From assembly GCA_964491785.1 (NCBI GenBank), contig CAZBGS010000008.1:1-64000 (forward strand): a stretch of 64,000 nucleotides of DNA, read 5' to 3'. Of this stretch, positions 8,144 through 17,115 are shown in pieces. The translations under genes and the position numbers were made by a program. The notes beneath the pieces were generated by a model. The model made no database searches. It saw only the letters and a list, made by a program, of their open reading frames with translations, and was not told the DNA's origin. Source of the stretch: RZZS01 sp964491785 (GTDB lineage: Bacteria; Pseudomonadota; Alphaproteobacteria; Micavibrionales; Micavibrionaceae). Each line of letters starts with the position of its first letter. Positions within the stretch are counted from its first letter, which is position 1.

Positions 8144-8173
8144 GACAAATATTTTAATGGTTATATACGGCTT

Positions 8174-8776
8174 CTACAAGCCAAGCGTGGTGAAAAGAAG
8201 ACGCATTCCCGTATGGCCAAGAATAACCAGCAACGAGACCCAGGCGGTGCCGATAAACGCCCCGGCAAGAACGGCAAGGCCGTCGCGCATCAGCAGTCCT
8301 ATCGCCATCAGGGCAATACCCAGGCTCGGCACGGTATTGGTGAAAGGCAGGGGGACGCACACCGCAAGGGCCATTATCAGGCCGAGAAGCCCTATTATGT
8401 TGGAAGCCTTGCCCCGGGTGATGAAATCAAGGCGCGGGCCGATGAACCGCTCCATCTTCTCCAGCCAGGGACGGGCAGCATCGATGAAGCCTTCCAGTTT
8501 CTTGCGGGAAAGCTCCTGATTGCGGATCGATTTCGGCAGCCAGACGCTGTGCCTGCCCCATGCCTGCTGGGCGGTAAGGAGAAGCAGCGGCACGGCGATG
8601 ACAACGTTAATTCCCAATCCCGGCAAAGGCAGCGCCGCCGGAAGGGCGAACAGAAAAAGGAAAAAGCCGAAGCCGCGCTCGTGAAAATCCTCGACCAGAG
8701 AGCCGAGGGAAATGTTTTCGCCCCTAAGGCCTCCTTTGATATCGTCCAATAACTGGGTAAGAGTTCTGCTTGTCAT
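8174..8776 (-). CDS. ExoD-family membrane protein
   Basis: 200-aa integral membrane protein of the ExoD family, named after a rhizobial locus affecting exopolysaccharide synthesis and alkaline tolerance; the biochemical role is unknown. The start at 8776 is chosen because family homology begins at MTSRTLTQLLDDI; the longer reading frame would run through tRNA-Leu. Recognisable pieces are EDFHERGFGFFLFLFALPAA, a LPGLGINVVIAVPLLLLTAQ membrane segment, GRHSVWLPKSIR, and two more hydrophobic segments in the C-terminal half. It is the first gene of a probable exoD-dsbB-fumC-RHH transcript. Confidence 0.85.
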   Translation of the reverse strand: MTSRTLTQLLDDIKGGLRGENISLGSLVEDFHERGFGFFLFLFALPAALPLPGLGINVVIAVPLLLLTAQQAWGRHSVWLPKSIRNQELSRKKLEGFIDAARPWLEKMERFIGPRLDFITRGKASNIIGLLGLIMALAVCVPLPFTNTVPSLGIALMAIGLLMRDGLAVLAGAFIGTAWVSLLVILGHTGMRLLFTTLGL

Positions 8777-8856
8777 TCGTGAAAAACCGTATAAATGAGT
8801 TTGCTTGATTCTACTTCTTGTATAAGTATTATCACAAGACTGTTTATTACCACCGT

Positions 8857-8943
8857 GCCCCTGTGGCGGAATTGGCAGACGCGCCAGACTCAAAATCTGG
8901 TTCCCGTAAGGGAGTGCGAGTTCGACCCTCGCCGGGGGCACCA
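8857..8943 (+). tRNA. tRNA-Leu (CAA)
   Basis: 87-nt class II tRNA. The acceptor is GCCCCTG/CGGGGGC, the anticodon stem CCAGA/TCTGG encloses CTCAAAA with anticodon CAA, and a long variable arm (TTCCCGTAAGGGAG) is followed by a T arm with TTCGACC. CCA is encoded at the 3' end. It sits between divergent genes. Confidence 0.96.
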
Positions 8944-8983
8944 TTTTAACCGTTAGTGGTTAATACTTCTTCGCAAACCGCCG

Positions 8984-9745
8984 ATGACAGAACAAGTTTC
9001 AAAAAATCAGCAGAATGAGATCCGCAGCATCCTCGGCGGCTTCTGGTTTTTCCTTGTGATTACCCTGCTGGTGGCGCTGGCTTTTTCAAGCGGCTTTTCG
9101 GGGACGATGAAAGCAGTTCTTTTTTCGAAATTCGGTGTTTTCGAGAATCTTACACTGTTATTTTACATTATCCCTGTCTTTATCGCGGGCAGAAAGGCTT
9201 TCTCAAGATTAATGTCGGGGGCTTCAGACGGCTGGACGATGGTTGCCGCCGGAATTGCAGCCTTCTCATTCTTCATGCTTTGCGAAGAGAGTATTACCAA
9301 TATTCTCGACTGGACTGCCCTGATCCTGTTTGGCGATGTGGCGGACGGGGCCCCGCTTACGGCAATCGGCTTTGTTGCCATGGCCCGGATGATCGTGATA
9401 ACCATGGCATTCTACGGGTTATACTTTTTATGGACAGCGAGAAAGAGGGCGGGCGCCGCGGTTGATTTTCTGAAAAATAGCGTGTCTTTGCCGTTCTGGG
9501 TATTGTTTGCGGTTTTGATCACGATGCCGGCTACGATCGCGCTCGGAATGGCTCCTCAGATTTCAAGGCTGGGAGAATGGTTCGAAATGAACGCCGCCCT
9601 CGCCTGGCTGCTCGGCTGCCTGACTGTGACCGGCGGCAAGGCTTTTGAGAGCGGCGGCAAAGACAGATCAGGAACGGTTGCCGTTAATGAGGCCGCTTCG
9701 GGAAAGAATTTATCCATGGTTTTAAATTTTTTTAAGGAAGAATAA
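8984..9745 (+). CDS. Hypothetical multi-pass membrane protein
   Basis: 253 aa with about six hydrophobic segments: residues 18-38, 55-70, 85-105, 130-150, 170-190 and 205-218. The pattern of an acidic residue pair at the end of a membrane helix (FFMLCEESITNILDW) vaguely resembles bacterial membrane proteins with a GEE-type motif, but no family can be assigned. The C-terminal 40 residues are polar and cytoplasmic-looking. It begins 40 bases after tRNA-Leu, so it may share that transcript. Function unknown. Confidence 0.6.
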   Translation: MTEQVSKNQQNEIRSILGGFWFFLVITLLVALAFSSGFSGTMKAVLFSKFGVFENLTLLFYIIPVFIAGRKAFSRLMSGASDGWTMVAAGIAAFSFFMLCEESITNILDWTALILFGDVADGAPLTAIGFVAMARMIVITMAFYGLYFLWTARKRAGAAVDFLKNSVSLPFWVLFAVLITMPATIALGMAPQISRLGEWFEMNAALAWLLGCLTVTGGKAFESGGKDRSGTVAVNEAASGKNLSMVLNFFKEE

Positions 9746-9831
9746 GCTTTTGCCGTCCTAAAGCTGGACGCAACGGCTTGTTTAAATGTAGTCTAAAAGC
9801 AGGCCATTTATTTTTACAGAGCTGCAAAATC

Positions 9832-10689
9832 ATGAAATCAGGATTTTTTATAAGAACATGTCTTTCGGCAGCGGTGCTGTCGTTATTCCTCGGGTTGCCT
9901 GCCGTGGCTCAGGAGGTAAAAGCTCCTGAACTGCCTGCGCCCCTGCAGAATCTGGCCGCCGAAGGCGCGCAGATCCGCTATCTCGGACGGCAGCAGGGAA
10001 TGGATGGATGGATAACCGTCAAGCGCGGTCAGGAGCAGTATTTTTATGTGACCCCGGACGGCAAGGCGATCGTCATGGGTCTTCTGTTCGACGACAAGGG
10101 CAAACTTGTCACGACCAGACAGGTTCAGACACTGCAGGGGGGAGACTCCCAGCTGCTCGACCAGCTTGCCTCGGACAAGCCAAGATCACGGGTTAGCGAG
10201 CCCGGAAAAGCCGAGAACAAGGAATTTCGCTCGCCTTCCGAAAAATTATTCGCCAGTGTGGAGCAGAGCAACTGGATAATGTTCGGGAATCAAAAAGCTC
10301 CGATTATCTATGTTTTCGCCGATCCCCAGTGCCCGCATTGCAAGGAGCTCATGAACGATCTGAAAAAAGCATATATTGACACCGGCAAGATTCAGGTTCG
10401 CCTGGTTCCCATCGGCTTCAACGACCAGACAGTAGCCCAATCGGCCTTTCTGCTGGCTGCACCGGATGCGGAAGAACGCTGGTTCCGCCACGCTTCAGGC
10501 GATGCGGCCGCTCTTCCCGCGAAGCAGGATATGAACACCCAGGCGGTTCAGATGAATCTGGCACTGCTGCAGGCGTGGAAATTCGACGTCACCCCGCTGA
10601 CCTTCTACCGCAATTCCAAGGGAGAGATCAGGATCATGCGCGGGCGAGCCAACGATATCCATAGTCTTTACAAAGATCTGGCAGGATAA
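9832..10689 (+). CDS. Periplasmic thiol:disulfide interchange protein, DsbC/DsbG-like
   Basis: The ATG at 9832 gives a clear signal peptide (basic start, hydrophobic core SAAVLSLFLGLPAVAQ), so the 285-aa protein is exported. A DsbC/G-like N-terminal dimerisation segment (residues about 30-110) precedes a thioredoxin fold with the active site FADPQCPHCKEL. The cis-proline region is VTPLTFYR. CPHC is unusual next to the classical DsbC CGYC and DsbG CPYC. The likely role is disulfide isomerisation or protection of single thiols in the periplasm. Redox partners (DsbD or ScsB type) are not in the window. Transcribed away from the tRNA and membrane gene in an apparently monocistronic unit. Confidence 0.85.
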   Translation: MKSGFFIRTCLSAAVLSLFLGLPAVAQEVKAPELPAPLQNLAAEGAQIRYLGRQQGMDGWITVKRGQEQYFYVTPDGKAIVMGLLFDDKGKLVTTRQVQTLQGGDSQLLDQLASDKPRSRVSEPGKAENKEFRSPSEKLFASVEQSNWIMFGNQKAPIIYVFADPQCPHCKELMNDLKKAYIDTGKIQVRLVPIGFNDQTVAQSAFLLAAPDAEERWFRHASGDAAALPAKQDMNTQAVQMNLALLQAWKFDVTPLTFYRNSKGEIRIMRGRANDIHSLYKDLAG

Positions 10690-10810
10690 TTTTCGCTAGC
10701 GGCAATAGAAAACTTTAATGATTTTAAGATCTTTGCTAAATATGATCTTATATAATGGCGAAAGATGATTTCGCCCATAGAAACGTGTAAGAAGACACCC
10801 GGTATTTCCA

Positions 10811-11887
10811 ATGGATCAGCGTTCGGCCTTTCTGCTTCAAATAATTGAAAAACTCGGCTTGCCTCTTATGGCGGCCGTTGCGGATGTATCAGGGGCGTCG
10901 GGCAATGCCGATGCGAAGAAAGAGGCGGAAAGAGTTGCCGAACTGCTCGGACGCTGCGTGCAATCAAGCATCTCTCTTGCCACATTGCTCGACTTGCGCG
11001 ATACCGATGGCAGCGCGGACTCCGTTCGCCTTGCGCTAGCTGCGCTTTCAAGCGAGCTTTTGGCTGCACAGTACCGTGTCAGTCGCAGGATGCCGGGCGA
11101 AAAGGATCTGGAGCGGCTTGGATCATCGTTGACAGCGGTTCTGGCGTTCGCCGAGAATTTTGCGCCTGTAGCCAAAAACACGGCGCGCCTGCGCGCTCTC
11201 GATATTGAAGAACTTGCCTTCGACGAATATCAGGTGAACGCGCTGTTTTTTTCCGCGCTTGCCCCGGCGATAGGGGCCATAGCAGCATACCCGTTCGGAA
11301 GGCCGGAAACCAAACTGGTGCAGGAAGTCGCCGGGAGGATTTCCACGCGCGTCAAGGATTTGCGCAAGAAGCTTTGCGGCGATACCTTACAGGAAGAAGA
11401 GTCACGGCAGATCGAACTTTCGCTTTTTAAAGCGTTAGTAGGCATCTATGCCGAATGTCATAAAGGCGAGACCAACCGGCTGCTGGCGATGAGCGAGAGC
11501 GATATGGCGCAGGCGATCAAAGAAGACGGTGGCGTTCTGTCCATGGAACCGGTATGGAAAGCTTTCGAAACCCGCGTGGCCATGCTGGAAGCCGTAAGCA
11601 ACAACCTGTTGCCGGCGGGAGCGAGGGTTTCGGGCGGAGCCAAAGCTCCCACCATACCTTTAAGACAGCCTGCGGCTCAAAGCGCGCCTGTAACCCCTCC
11701 GGCCGGGCAATCAGGGCAGCAGCCCCCGGCAATTTTCAGGAAAAAACCCGCCGAAGCGGAAACTGTGGCAGTCATGCCTGCCCAGACTTCTGAAGCCTTG
11801 TCTCAGGAAGCACCTCAATCCTCCAGTCCCATGGCGTTTTTCAAGCCCGGGATCAAGAAGTCAGGCTCCGAGGAGGGAGAAGCTTAA
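10811..11887 (+). CDS. Hypothetical helical protein with proline-rich tail
   Basis: Not recognised. The first 270 of 358 residues are predicted mostly helical and Leu/Ala/Glu-rich, with no signal peptide or membrane segment. The final 85 residues are low-complexity Pro/Ala/Gln/Ser (for example IPLRQPAAQSAPVTPPAGQ), a probable disordered tail ending KKSGSEEGEA. Its stop is one base before the GTG of a transglycosylase gene, so the two are translationally linked and probably work together, perhaps in envelope penetration or secretion. That role is inferred from the neighbour only. Confidence 0.6.
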   Translation: MDQRSAFLLQIIEKLGLPLMAAVADVSGASGNADAKKEAERVAELLGRCVQSSISLATLLDLRDTDGSADSVRLALAALSSELLAAQYRVSRRMPGEKDLERLGSSLTAVLAFAENFAPVAKNTARLRALDIEELAFDEYQVNALFFSALAPAIGAIAAYPFGRPETKLVQEVAGRISTRVKDLRKKLCGDTLQEEESRQIELSLFKALVGIYAECHKGETNRLLAMSESDMAQAIKEDGGVLSMEPVWKAFETRVAMLEAVSNNLLPAGARVSGGAKAPTIPLRQPAAQSAPVTPPAGQSGQQPPAIFRKKPAEAETVAVMPAQTSEALSQEAPQSSSPMAFFKPGIKKSGSEEGEA

Positions 11888-11888
11888 G

Positions 11889-12308
11889 GTGATCGCAAGC
11901 AAAGTACTCGCCGCCTGCCTGATGCTAGCCGCTCAGACCTATTCCGTGCCGCCTGCGGTATTGCTCGGGATCTATCAGGTCGAAGGGGGCAAGGTCGGCC
12001 AGGAAGTCGGCCCGAACGAGAACGGCAGTTACGATCTCGGCCCGATGCAGATCAACACCATCTGGCTGCCTGAGCTGGCTCAGCGCTGGGGAGTGAGCGT
12101 GCATACGGCAAGGCGCTGGGTACGCGACGATCCGTGTACGAATGTCGGCGTGGCCGCATGGATACTGCGACGCCACATGAATGAAACCGGCAATCTGGCG
12201 CAGGCTATCTCGCATTACCACTCGCGCACGCCCCGCTACGGTTCCCAGTACAAAAAGAAAGTCATTCAGGCGATGCAGCAAAAGGGCCTGATCCGCGACA
12301 AGCGCTAG
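11889..12308 (+). CDS. Lytic transglycosylase-like (SLT/IpgF-VirB1 type)
   Basis: 139 aa with a lysozyme-like SLT fold. The catalytic glutamate is expected in LLGIYQVEGGKVG, the GPMQIN motif is present (YDLGPMQINTIW), and ISHYHSRTPRYGSQY matches the C-terminal block. An N-terminal hydrophobic stretch (VLAACLMLAAQTYSVPP) could be an export signal. Small enzymes of this type cut peptidoglycan to let secretion or conjugation complexes through. The GTG start directly follows the upstream gene, GGAGAAG serves as ribosome site, and no secretion-system genes are visible nearby. Confidence 0.82.
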   Translation: MIASKVLAACLMLAAQTYSVPPAVLLGIYQVEGGKVGQEVGPNENGSYDLGPMQINTIWLPELAQRWGVSVHTARRWVRDDPCTNVGVAAWILRRHMNETGNLAQAISHYHSRTPRYGSQYKKKVIQAMQQKGLIRDKR

Positions 12309-12314
12309 TATTTG

Positions 12315-12361
12315 CCCCTCACCCTCGCTCTCCCGGAGGGAAGGGGAGCGGCGAATTGACG
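12315..12361. repeat. Intergenic palindromic repeat, copy 1
   Basis: Starts with CCCCTCACCC, holds an imperfect GC-rich hairpin and ends with ATTGACG. The same head and tail flank a different hairpin at 37410-37444, which points to a dispersed intergenic repeat family. It lies between the transglycosylase and bioF and could form a weak terminator-like stem. Confidence 0.45.
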
Positions 12362-12403
12362 TTTTCGCACTGTGTACTATTTCCTGAAACCCTTTATAAC
12401 GGA

Positions 12404-13567
12404 ATGATGAAAAAGATCGAGCACGTCTATTCCGGATATCTCGAACAGCAGGCCGGTTCCGGTCTGCTGCGGAGTCTGAATCATTTCCGCCGCATCGGCC
12501 CGCGCGAGATCGAGACCGGCGGGAAAAGGTATCTCAATTTCGCCGGCAACGATTATCTCGGCCTGAGCTTCCATCCGGCCGTGATCGCCCGCAGCCAGGA
12601 ATGGGCCGGGCAATACGGTGCTGGGGCGGGAGCCTCGCGGCTTGTCACCGGCAATCTGGAAGCATACGCAAAGATCGAAAAGAGGATGGCGGCTTTCAAG
12701 GGCTTTGAGGAATGCCTGATATTCGCTTCCGGATTTCAGGCCAATGCCAGCGTGCTGCCTGCCCTGTTCGATAGCAGGGTTCTCGGCGCGGAGCCGATCG
12801 TTTTTTCCGACCGGCTGATACATGCAAGCATGCATCTGGGATGCGCGGCGGCGGGAGCGGCCCAGACACGCTTCAAGCATAACGACCTGCCGCATCTGGA
12901 AAGCCTGCTGCACAAGGCGTCGAACAGGGACGCGCCGAAATTCATCCTCACCGAAAGCGTCTTCAGCATGGATGGCGACCTCGCGCCGATCGGGGGGATG
13001 AGGGAGGCCGCCGACATGTACGGCGCGAGCCTGATAGCCGACGAGGCCCATGCCACAGGCATTCTAGGGCCCGGCGGAAAGGGTCTGGCGGAAAAAGCGG
13101 AGCTTGTGATCGGCACTTTCAGCAAGGCCATGGGCAGTTTCGGTGCCTATGTCGCCTGTTCGGCGGCGGTTAAGGAATATCTCGTCAACAAATGTTCCGG
13201 ACTCATCTATGCTACCGCACTTCCCCCGGCGGTTCTCGGGGCGATAGACGCGGCGCTGGATCTGGTTCCGGGGATGGATGCGGAGCGTGCCCGTGTGGCC
13301 AGGCTTGCCTCGGAATTCCGCGACGAAATAAAAAGGCTCGGCTTCAGAACAGGTCTTTCCGCAAGCCAGATAACGCCCGTCATCGTAGGCGAAGCCGCCG
13401 AAGCGATGCGAATGAGCGAAGGGTTGCGGGACAGGGGTATCTGGGTCGGCGCCATAAGGCCGCCGACAGTGCCCGAGAATACGGCGCGGCTGCGGTTTTC
13501 CTTCACGGCCGCCCATGGCGAGGATGACCTCGACCGCCTGACAGAGGCATTGAAGATCCTGAAATAA
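12404..13567 (+). CDS. bioF: 8-amino-7-oxononanoate synthase
   Basis: PLP-dependent alpha-oxoamine synthase condensing pimeloyl-ACP (or CoA) with L-alanine, the first ring-forming step of biotin synthesis. 387 aa. Markers are the N-terminal NFAGNDYLGLSFHP, GAGASRLVTGN, the ESVFSMDGDLAPI block, ADEAHATGILGPGG and the PLP-lysine site GTFSKAMGSFGAY. The ATG at 12404 (or 12407) is chosen because MKKIEHVYSGYLEQQ is where homology begins; the longer frame reads into the upstream repeat. First gene of bioF-bioH-like-bioC. Confidence 0.95.
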   Translation: MMKKIEHVYSGYLEQQAGSGLLRSLNHFRRIGPREIETGGKRYLNFAGNDYLGLSFHPAVIARSQEWAGQYGAGAGASRLVTGNLEAYAKIEKRMAAFKGFEECLIFASGFQANASVLPALFDSRVLGAEPIVFSDRLIHASMHLGCAAAGAAQTRFKHNDLPHLESLLHKASNRDAPKFILTESVFSMDGDLAPIGGMREAADMYGASLIADEAHATGILGPGGKGLAEKAELVIGTFSKAMGSFGAYVACSAAVKEYLVNKCSGLIYATALPPAVLGAIDAALDLVPGMDAERARVARLASEFRDEIKRLGFRTGLSASQITPVIVGEAAEAMRMSEGLRDRGIWVGAIRPPTVPENTARLRFSFTAAHGEDDLDRLTEALKILK

Positions 13568-13578
13568 AAGAGGTCTGA

Positions 13579-14187
13579 TTGAAGAGGATCACATATATTC
13601 ACGGCTGGGGCTTTGATCCGCGTGTCTGGGAAAGGCTGGCTTCCCTCCTGCCGGAATATGAGGCGGATTTTATCGATTTCGGCTACACCGGAAACGCCGG
13701 GAATATGGAAGCGCAGGAAAACCCGCTGGTGGTGGCGCATTCATTCGGGGTGCTTTGGGCGCTGGAAAATATCGCGGATATGAAGGCGCTCATTTCGATA
13801 AGCGGCTTCGACTGCTTTTACCGGCACGTGCCAGCGGGCGGGATCAGGGCCATGCAGCGCGGCCTTGGCAGGGATCCGGCGGCTCTGCTGACCGGGTTCC
13901 GGCAGGCATGCGGGGTATCCGGCTTCGACAGCACACAAAGGCTCGACGTGCGGAGGCTGGAAGAGGATTTGCGGATGCTTGGTGGAAGCGATGCTACGGA
14001 AAGATTGCGGGGGCTTGGCTGTCCCGTGCTGGCGCTGGCGGCAAGGGACGATGCTATCGTGCCCGCGGCGATGAGCGAGGCGATCTGGGCGGGACGCGGG
14101 CTGCGCTGGAGCGAGGACGGCGGGCACTGCCTGCAACATGCGAAACCCTCATGGTGCGCGTCTTTGATCGAAGAGTTTTTGAGATGA
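13579..14187 (+). CDS. Alpha/beta hydrolase, probable pimeloyl-ACP methyl ester esterase (BioH/BioG-like)
   Basis: 202 aa, TTG start with AAGAGG six bases upstream. The fold starts YIHGWGFDPRVWERL (oxyanion HGWG), the nucleophile elbow is VVAHSFGVLW, the acid is likely in AARDDAIVP and the histidine in GGHCLQHA. Lying between bioF and bioC, it is the expected enzyme that removes the methyl group added by BioC and so ends pimeloyl-ACP synthesis. The elbow AHSFG departs from the usual GHSxG, and the short length with GWGFD is closer to BioG-type esterases; the subfamily is uncertain. Its stop overlaps the bioC start. Confidence 0.8.
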   Translation: MKRITYIHGWGFDPRVWERLASLLPEYEADFIDFGYTGNAGNMEAQENPLVVAHSFGVLWALENIADMKALISISGFDCFYRHVPAGGIRAMQRGLGRDPAALLTGFRQACGVSGFDSTQRLDVRRLEEDLRMLGGSDATERLRGLGCPVLALAARDDAIVPAAMSEAIWAGRGLRWSEDGGHCLQHAKPSWCASLIEEFLR

Positions 14188-14930
14188 TGTCACGCAAGCG
14201 GGAAATTGCCGAGTCCTTCGGCGACAGGGCCGGATATTACGAACAGAACGCCGGGATTCAGCTGAGCGTGGCGGAGCGCCTCGCCGGTTACCTGCCCGAA
14301 ATTACCGCGCCGAGAGTACTCGAGATCGGGGCAGGCACCGGGTTTCTTAGCGGATTTCTGCTGAAAAAATATCCCGAAGGCCGGTTTACCATCAGCGATA
14401 TTTCGGAGCGGATGCTTGCCGTCTGCCGCGGTAAATTCAAGGATCATGCGAACTGCTCGTTCGAATTGATGGACGGCGAATATCCGGCGGCATGCGGTTC
14501 GTTCGATCTCGTGGTTTCCAGCATGGCCCTTCAGTGGTTCGGGGATGCGGAAGCGGGGCTTGAACGGCAAAGGGCTTTGCTGTCGGAAGGCGGTCAGGTG
14601 TTCTACGCGATGCCGGGGCCGGAGAGCTTTCGGGAATGGCGGCAAGCCTCGGAAGCGGCGGGAGTGGATCCGGGCCTTCTGGACTGCCGCGCGCCTCCGG
14701 GGGTTTTCGCCGAAAGCATGGAGAGGGCGGATTACGCAGACGCCCTGAAATTTCTGCGATCGCTTTCGCAGATCGGGGCCGGAGTTCCGCGGGAAGGGTA
14801 TGCGCCTTCGAATAATCTCGTGCGCGCATGCCGCCATTTCGATGCGCATTTTCAGGGAAAGATCACCTGGCATATCCTTTACGGGCGTCTCGATTCAAGC
14901 AGGTCGAGGCCTTCCCGAATTCCGGAATAG
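14184..14930 (+). CDS. bioC: Malonyl-ACP O-methyltransferase
   Basis: SAM-dependent methyltransferase that disguises malonyl-ACP as its methyl ester so the fatty-acid machinery can build pimeloyl-ACP. 248 aa. SAM motif I is RVLEIGAGTGFLSGFLL, motif II ISDISERMLAVC, and FDLVVSSMALQWFGD is the BioC signature. The ATG at 14184 overlaps the preceding stop (ATGATG/TGA), showing tight coupling. The last 52 bases overlap the 3' end of bioA on the other strand, so C-terminal residues of both proteins are encoded by the same DNA. Confidence 0.9.
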   Translation: MMSRKREIAESFGDRAGYYEQNAGIQLSVAERLAGYLPEITAPRVLEIGAGTGFLSGFLLKKYPEGRFTISDISERMLAVCRGKFKDHANCSFELMDGEYPAACGSFDLVVSSMALQWFGDAEAGLERQRALLSEGGQVFYAMPGPESFREWRQASEAAGVDPGLLDCRAPPGVFAESMERADYADALKFLRSLSQIGAGVPREGYAPSNNLVRACRHFDAHFQGKITWHILYGRLDSSRSRPSRIPE

Positions 14931-16189
14931 GCCCTGTCCAGTTCGCCTGCGGTTATGCAGTAGGGCGGCATCAGATAGACGGCGCCGTTCAGGGGACGGA
15001 GATTCAGCCCGTGGGAGATATACCATGAGCGCAGCCATTCCGCGGCCCCGGACTTGTAGCCGGTACCTTCCCCGGCGAGATTGAAGGCGCAGACGCCGCC
15101 CATCGCCCTTGGCATTGACACCAGCGGATGGCCTTCCAGCGTCTTCAGAAATTCCCGGTTTTTTTCCTCGATCCGCGCGACCTTTTGCAGGGTCTGCTCC
15201 CCGGCGAAAATTTTCAGCGACTCAAGCGCCACCGCACAGGCCAGCGGATTGGCGGTAAAGGAGTGGCCGTGCGCAAGCGATGAAGCGAAATTGCCGCCGA
15301 GAAAAGCCTCGAAAATCCGGTCGCGCACAACTGTCGCCGACATCGGCATGTAACCGGCGGTAAGGCCTTTGGAAAGGCAGATTATATCGGGAACGACATC
15401 CGCCTTCTCGCAGGCGAACATCGATCCGCTGCGGCCGAAACCGACCGCGACTTCGTCGAAAATCACCAGGACGCCAAATTCACGCGCGGCCTCCGCCACC
15501 CGCCCGACAAACTCCGGGCGGCAAAGCCTGATGCCGGACGCCCCCTGCATAAGGGGCTCGACGATCAGGGCGGCGGTGTCGCGGCCTCCCGCTTCAAGAC
15601 TTGCGCGCAGGGCCGAAACAGCTTTGTCCTCCTTTTCGGCGACATCCCGGTCGCCTTCCCAGGTATGGGGGAATGGCAGAGTTTCGACCTGAAACAGCAG
15701 ATCCTGATAGACCCTGAAAAAGCCGCTGCCCCTGCCGAGAGACATCGCGCCCACGGTATCCCCGTGATAGGCTCCCTCGAAGGCGAGAAAACGGGTGCGG
15801 CGGGGTTCGCCGAGGTTTTGCCAGTACTGGAAGGCCGCCTTGAGCGCGACCTCGACCGAAGTAGAGCCGTCGTCCGAATAGAAGACGCGGTTCAGATCTC
15901 CGGGCAGGATCGCGGCCAGAGCATGCGCAAGCTCTATCGCCGGAGGGTGGGTGAAGCCTGCGAACATCACGTGTTCCATTTTCGCCGCCTGCTCCGAGAG
16001 CGCGCGGTTGAGGCGGGGATGGGCGTGGCCGTGAACGCATGTCCACCATGAAGAAACGAGATCGAGAATCTCCCGGCCGTTTTCATCATAGAGACTGGCG
16101 TTTCTGGCGGCGGCGACGACCACAGGATCGGGTTCGGCACCGTGGATGGTGAACGGGTGCCAGATATGGCGTTTGTCTATTTCAAGCAT
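14879..16189 (-). CDS. bioA: Adenosylmethionine-8-amino-7-oxononanoate aminotransferase
   Basis: Class III PLP aminotransferase making 7,8-diaminononanoate with SAM as amino donor. 436 aa. It shows the BioA N-terminus HIWHPFT, SSWWTCVHGHAHP, EGAYHGDTVGAMS, the PLP-binding IFDEVAVGFGRSGSMFA and the lysine in CLSKGLTAGYMPM. The start lies 13 bases inside the end of bioD, so bioD and bioA form a coupled minus-strand pair converging on bioF-H-C. The 3' end overlaps bioC by 52 bases. Confidence 0.95.
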   Translation of the reverse strand: MLEIDKRHIWHPFTIHGAEPDPVVVAAARNASLYDENGREILDLVSSWWTCVHGHAHPRLNRALSEQAAKMEHVMFAGFTHPPAIELAHALAAILPGDLNRVFYSDDGSTSVEVALKAAFQYWQNLGEPRRTRFLAFEGAYHGDTVGAMSLGRGSGFFRVYQDLLFQVETLPFPHTWEGDRDVAEKEDKAVSALRASLEAGGRDTAALIVEPLMQGASGIRLCRPEFVGRVAEAAREFGVLVIFDEVAVGFGRSGSMFACEKADVVPDIICLSKGLTAGYMPMSATVVRDRIFEAFLGGNFASSLAHGHSFTANPLACAVALESLKIFAGEQTLQKVARIEEKNREFLKTLEGHPLVSMPRAMGGVCAFNLAGEGTGYKSGAAEWLRSWYISHGLNLRPLNGAVYLMPPYCITAGELDRAYSGIREGLDLLESRRP

Positions 16190-16791
16190 GTCTGAGCCCT
16201 TACGGCGAGAAGGGATTCGCGATCCGTATTGCCGAGGAGGGGGATTTCGGCGATTACCGGAACCCGGCCATATTCCTCAAGCGCAGCGCGGTTATGCGGG
16301 GATTTCGGGCCGTTGATAATAATACCGGATACCGCGATACCCTTTGCCTCAAGCGCCCGAAGCGAAAGAAGCGTGTGATTGATGGTGCCGAGAGTGGAAC
16401 GGCAGACAAGGATTACCGGCAGCTTGAGGGCGGCAATCAGGTCGGTCATGAATTCCTCCCGGTTCAGCGGCACCATCACCCCGCCCGCGCCCTCGACTAT
16501 CAGGGGCTTTTCGCTTTGCGGCGGAACAATGCTGCTCAAACTGATTTCCACATTCTCGCGCCTTGCCGCCTCGTGGGGGGAGAGAGGCTCTTTCAGTTCG
16601 TAGATGGAAGGAAAAAAGCGATCATCGCCCAAAAGGGTGATCCGCTGCACCGTCTGTCTGTCGGAAATCCCGCTAGCAATACCGGTTTGCACCGGCTTCC
16701 AGTACGCGCCGCCGGTATGCAGCATAAGCCAGGCACTGGCAACCGTCTTGCCGACATCTGTATCCGTCCCGGTTACAAAAAAACCCTGCAT
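16177..16791 (-). CDS. bioD: Dethiobiotin synthetase
   Basis: ATP-dependent carboxylase closing the ureido ring of dethiobiotin. 204 aa. P-loop FFVTGTDTDVGKTVASAWL, YWKPVQTG (substrate lysine), VEGAGGVMVPL and a base-recognition region near the C-terminus (INGPKSPHN). First gene of bioD-bioA. No bioB (biotin synthase) is visible in the window, so the last step must be encoded elsewhere. No obvious BirA or BioR operator was found by eye in front of it. Confidence 0.93.
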   Translation of the reverse strand: MQGFFVTGTDTDVGKTVASAWLMLHTGGAYWKPVQTGIASGISDRQTVQRITLLGDDRFFPSIYELKEPLSPHEAARRENVEISLSSIVPPQSEKPLIVEGAGGVMVPLNREEFMTDLIAALKLPVILVCRSTLGTINHTLLSLRALEAKGIAVSGIIINGPKSPHNRAALEEYGRVPVIAEIPLLGNTDRESLLAVRAQTCLK

Positions 16792-16821
16792 TGATAGTAA
16801 ATCTCATCTGCAATGTTAGTC

Positions 16822-16874
16822 ATGCCCGCCTCGTGCGGGCATCCGGCGAAACAAGATGTGCGGCGAAGCCGCAC
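16822..16874. repeat. Tandem hairpins between tRNA-Ala and bioD
   Basis: Two perfect inverted repeats lie in tandem: ATGCCCGC/GCGGGCAT (16822-16842) and GTGCGGC/GCCGCAC with a GAA loop (16858-16874). They are 3' of tRNA-Ala on the same strand and 5' of bioD. There is no T-run; they may be processing or repeat elements. Confidence 0.45.
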
Positions 16875-16986
16875 TCACTACCGGATCCCTGCCGATGAGC
16901 ACGCCTGACAGCGCGCCGCGGGGATGACGGGATACGGTTCAGCCTGATAGACCGATGCTCTGGGAACACATACCGCTCAAAGATAA

Positions 16987-17062
<76 letters not shown>

Positions 17063-17115
17063 AAAATCAGAGTGAACTTAAGTAACCATCTGGCGAAAAA
17101 GATTTCAAGAGAAAA

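Noticed and set aside
12309..12403. BirA or BioR operator before bioF
   Set aside because: No sequence resembling the known E. coli BirA operator or the TTATxxATAA BioR box is present.
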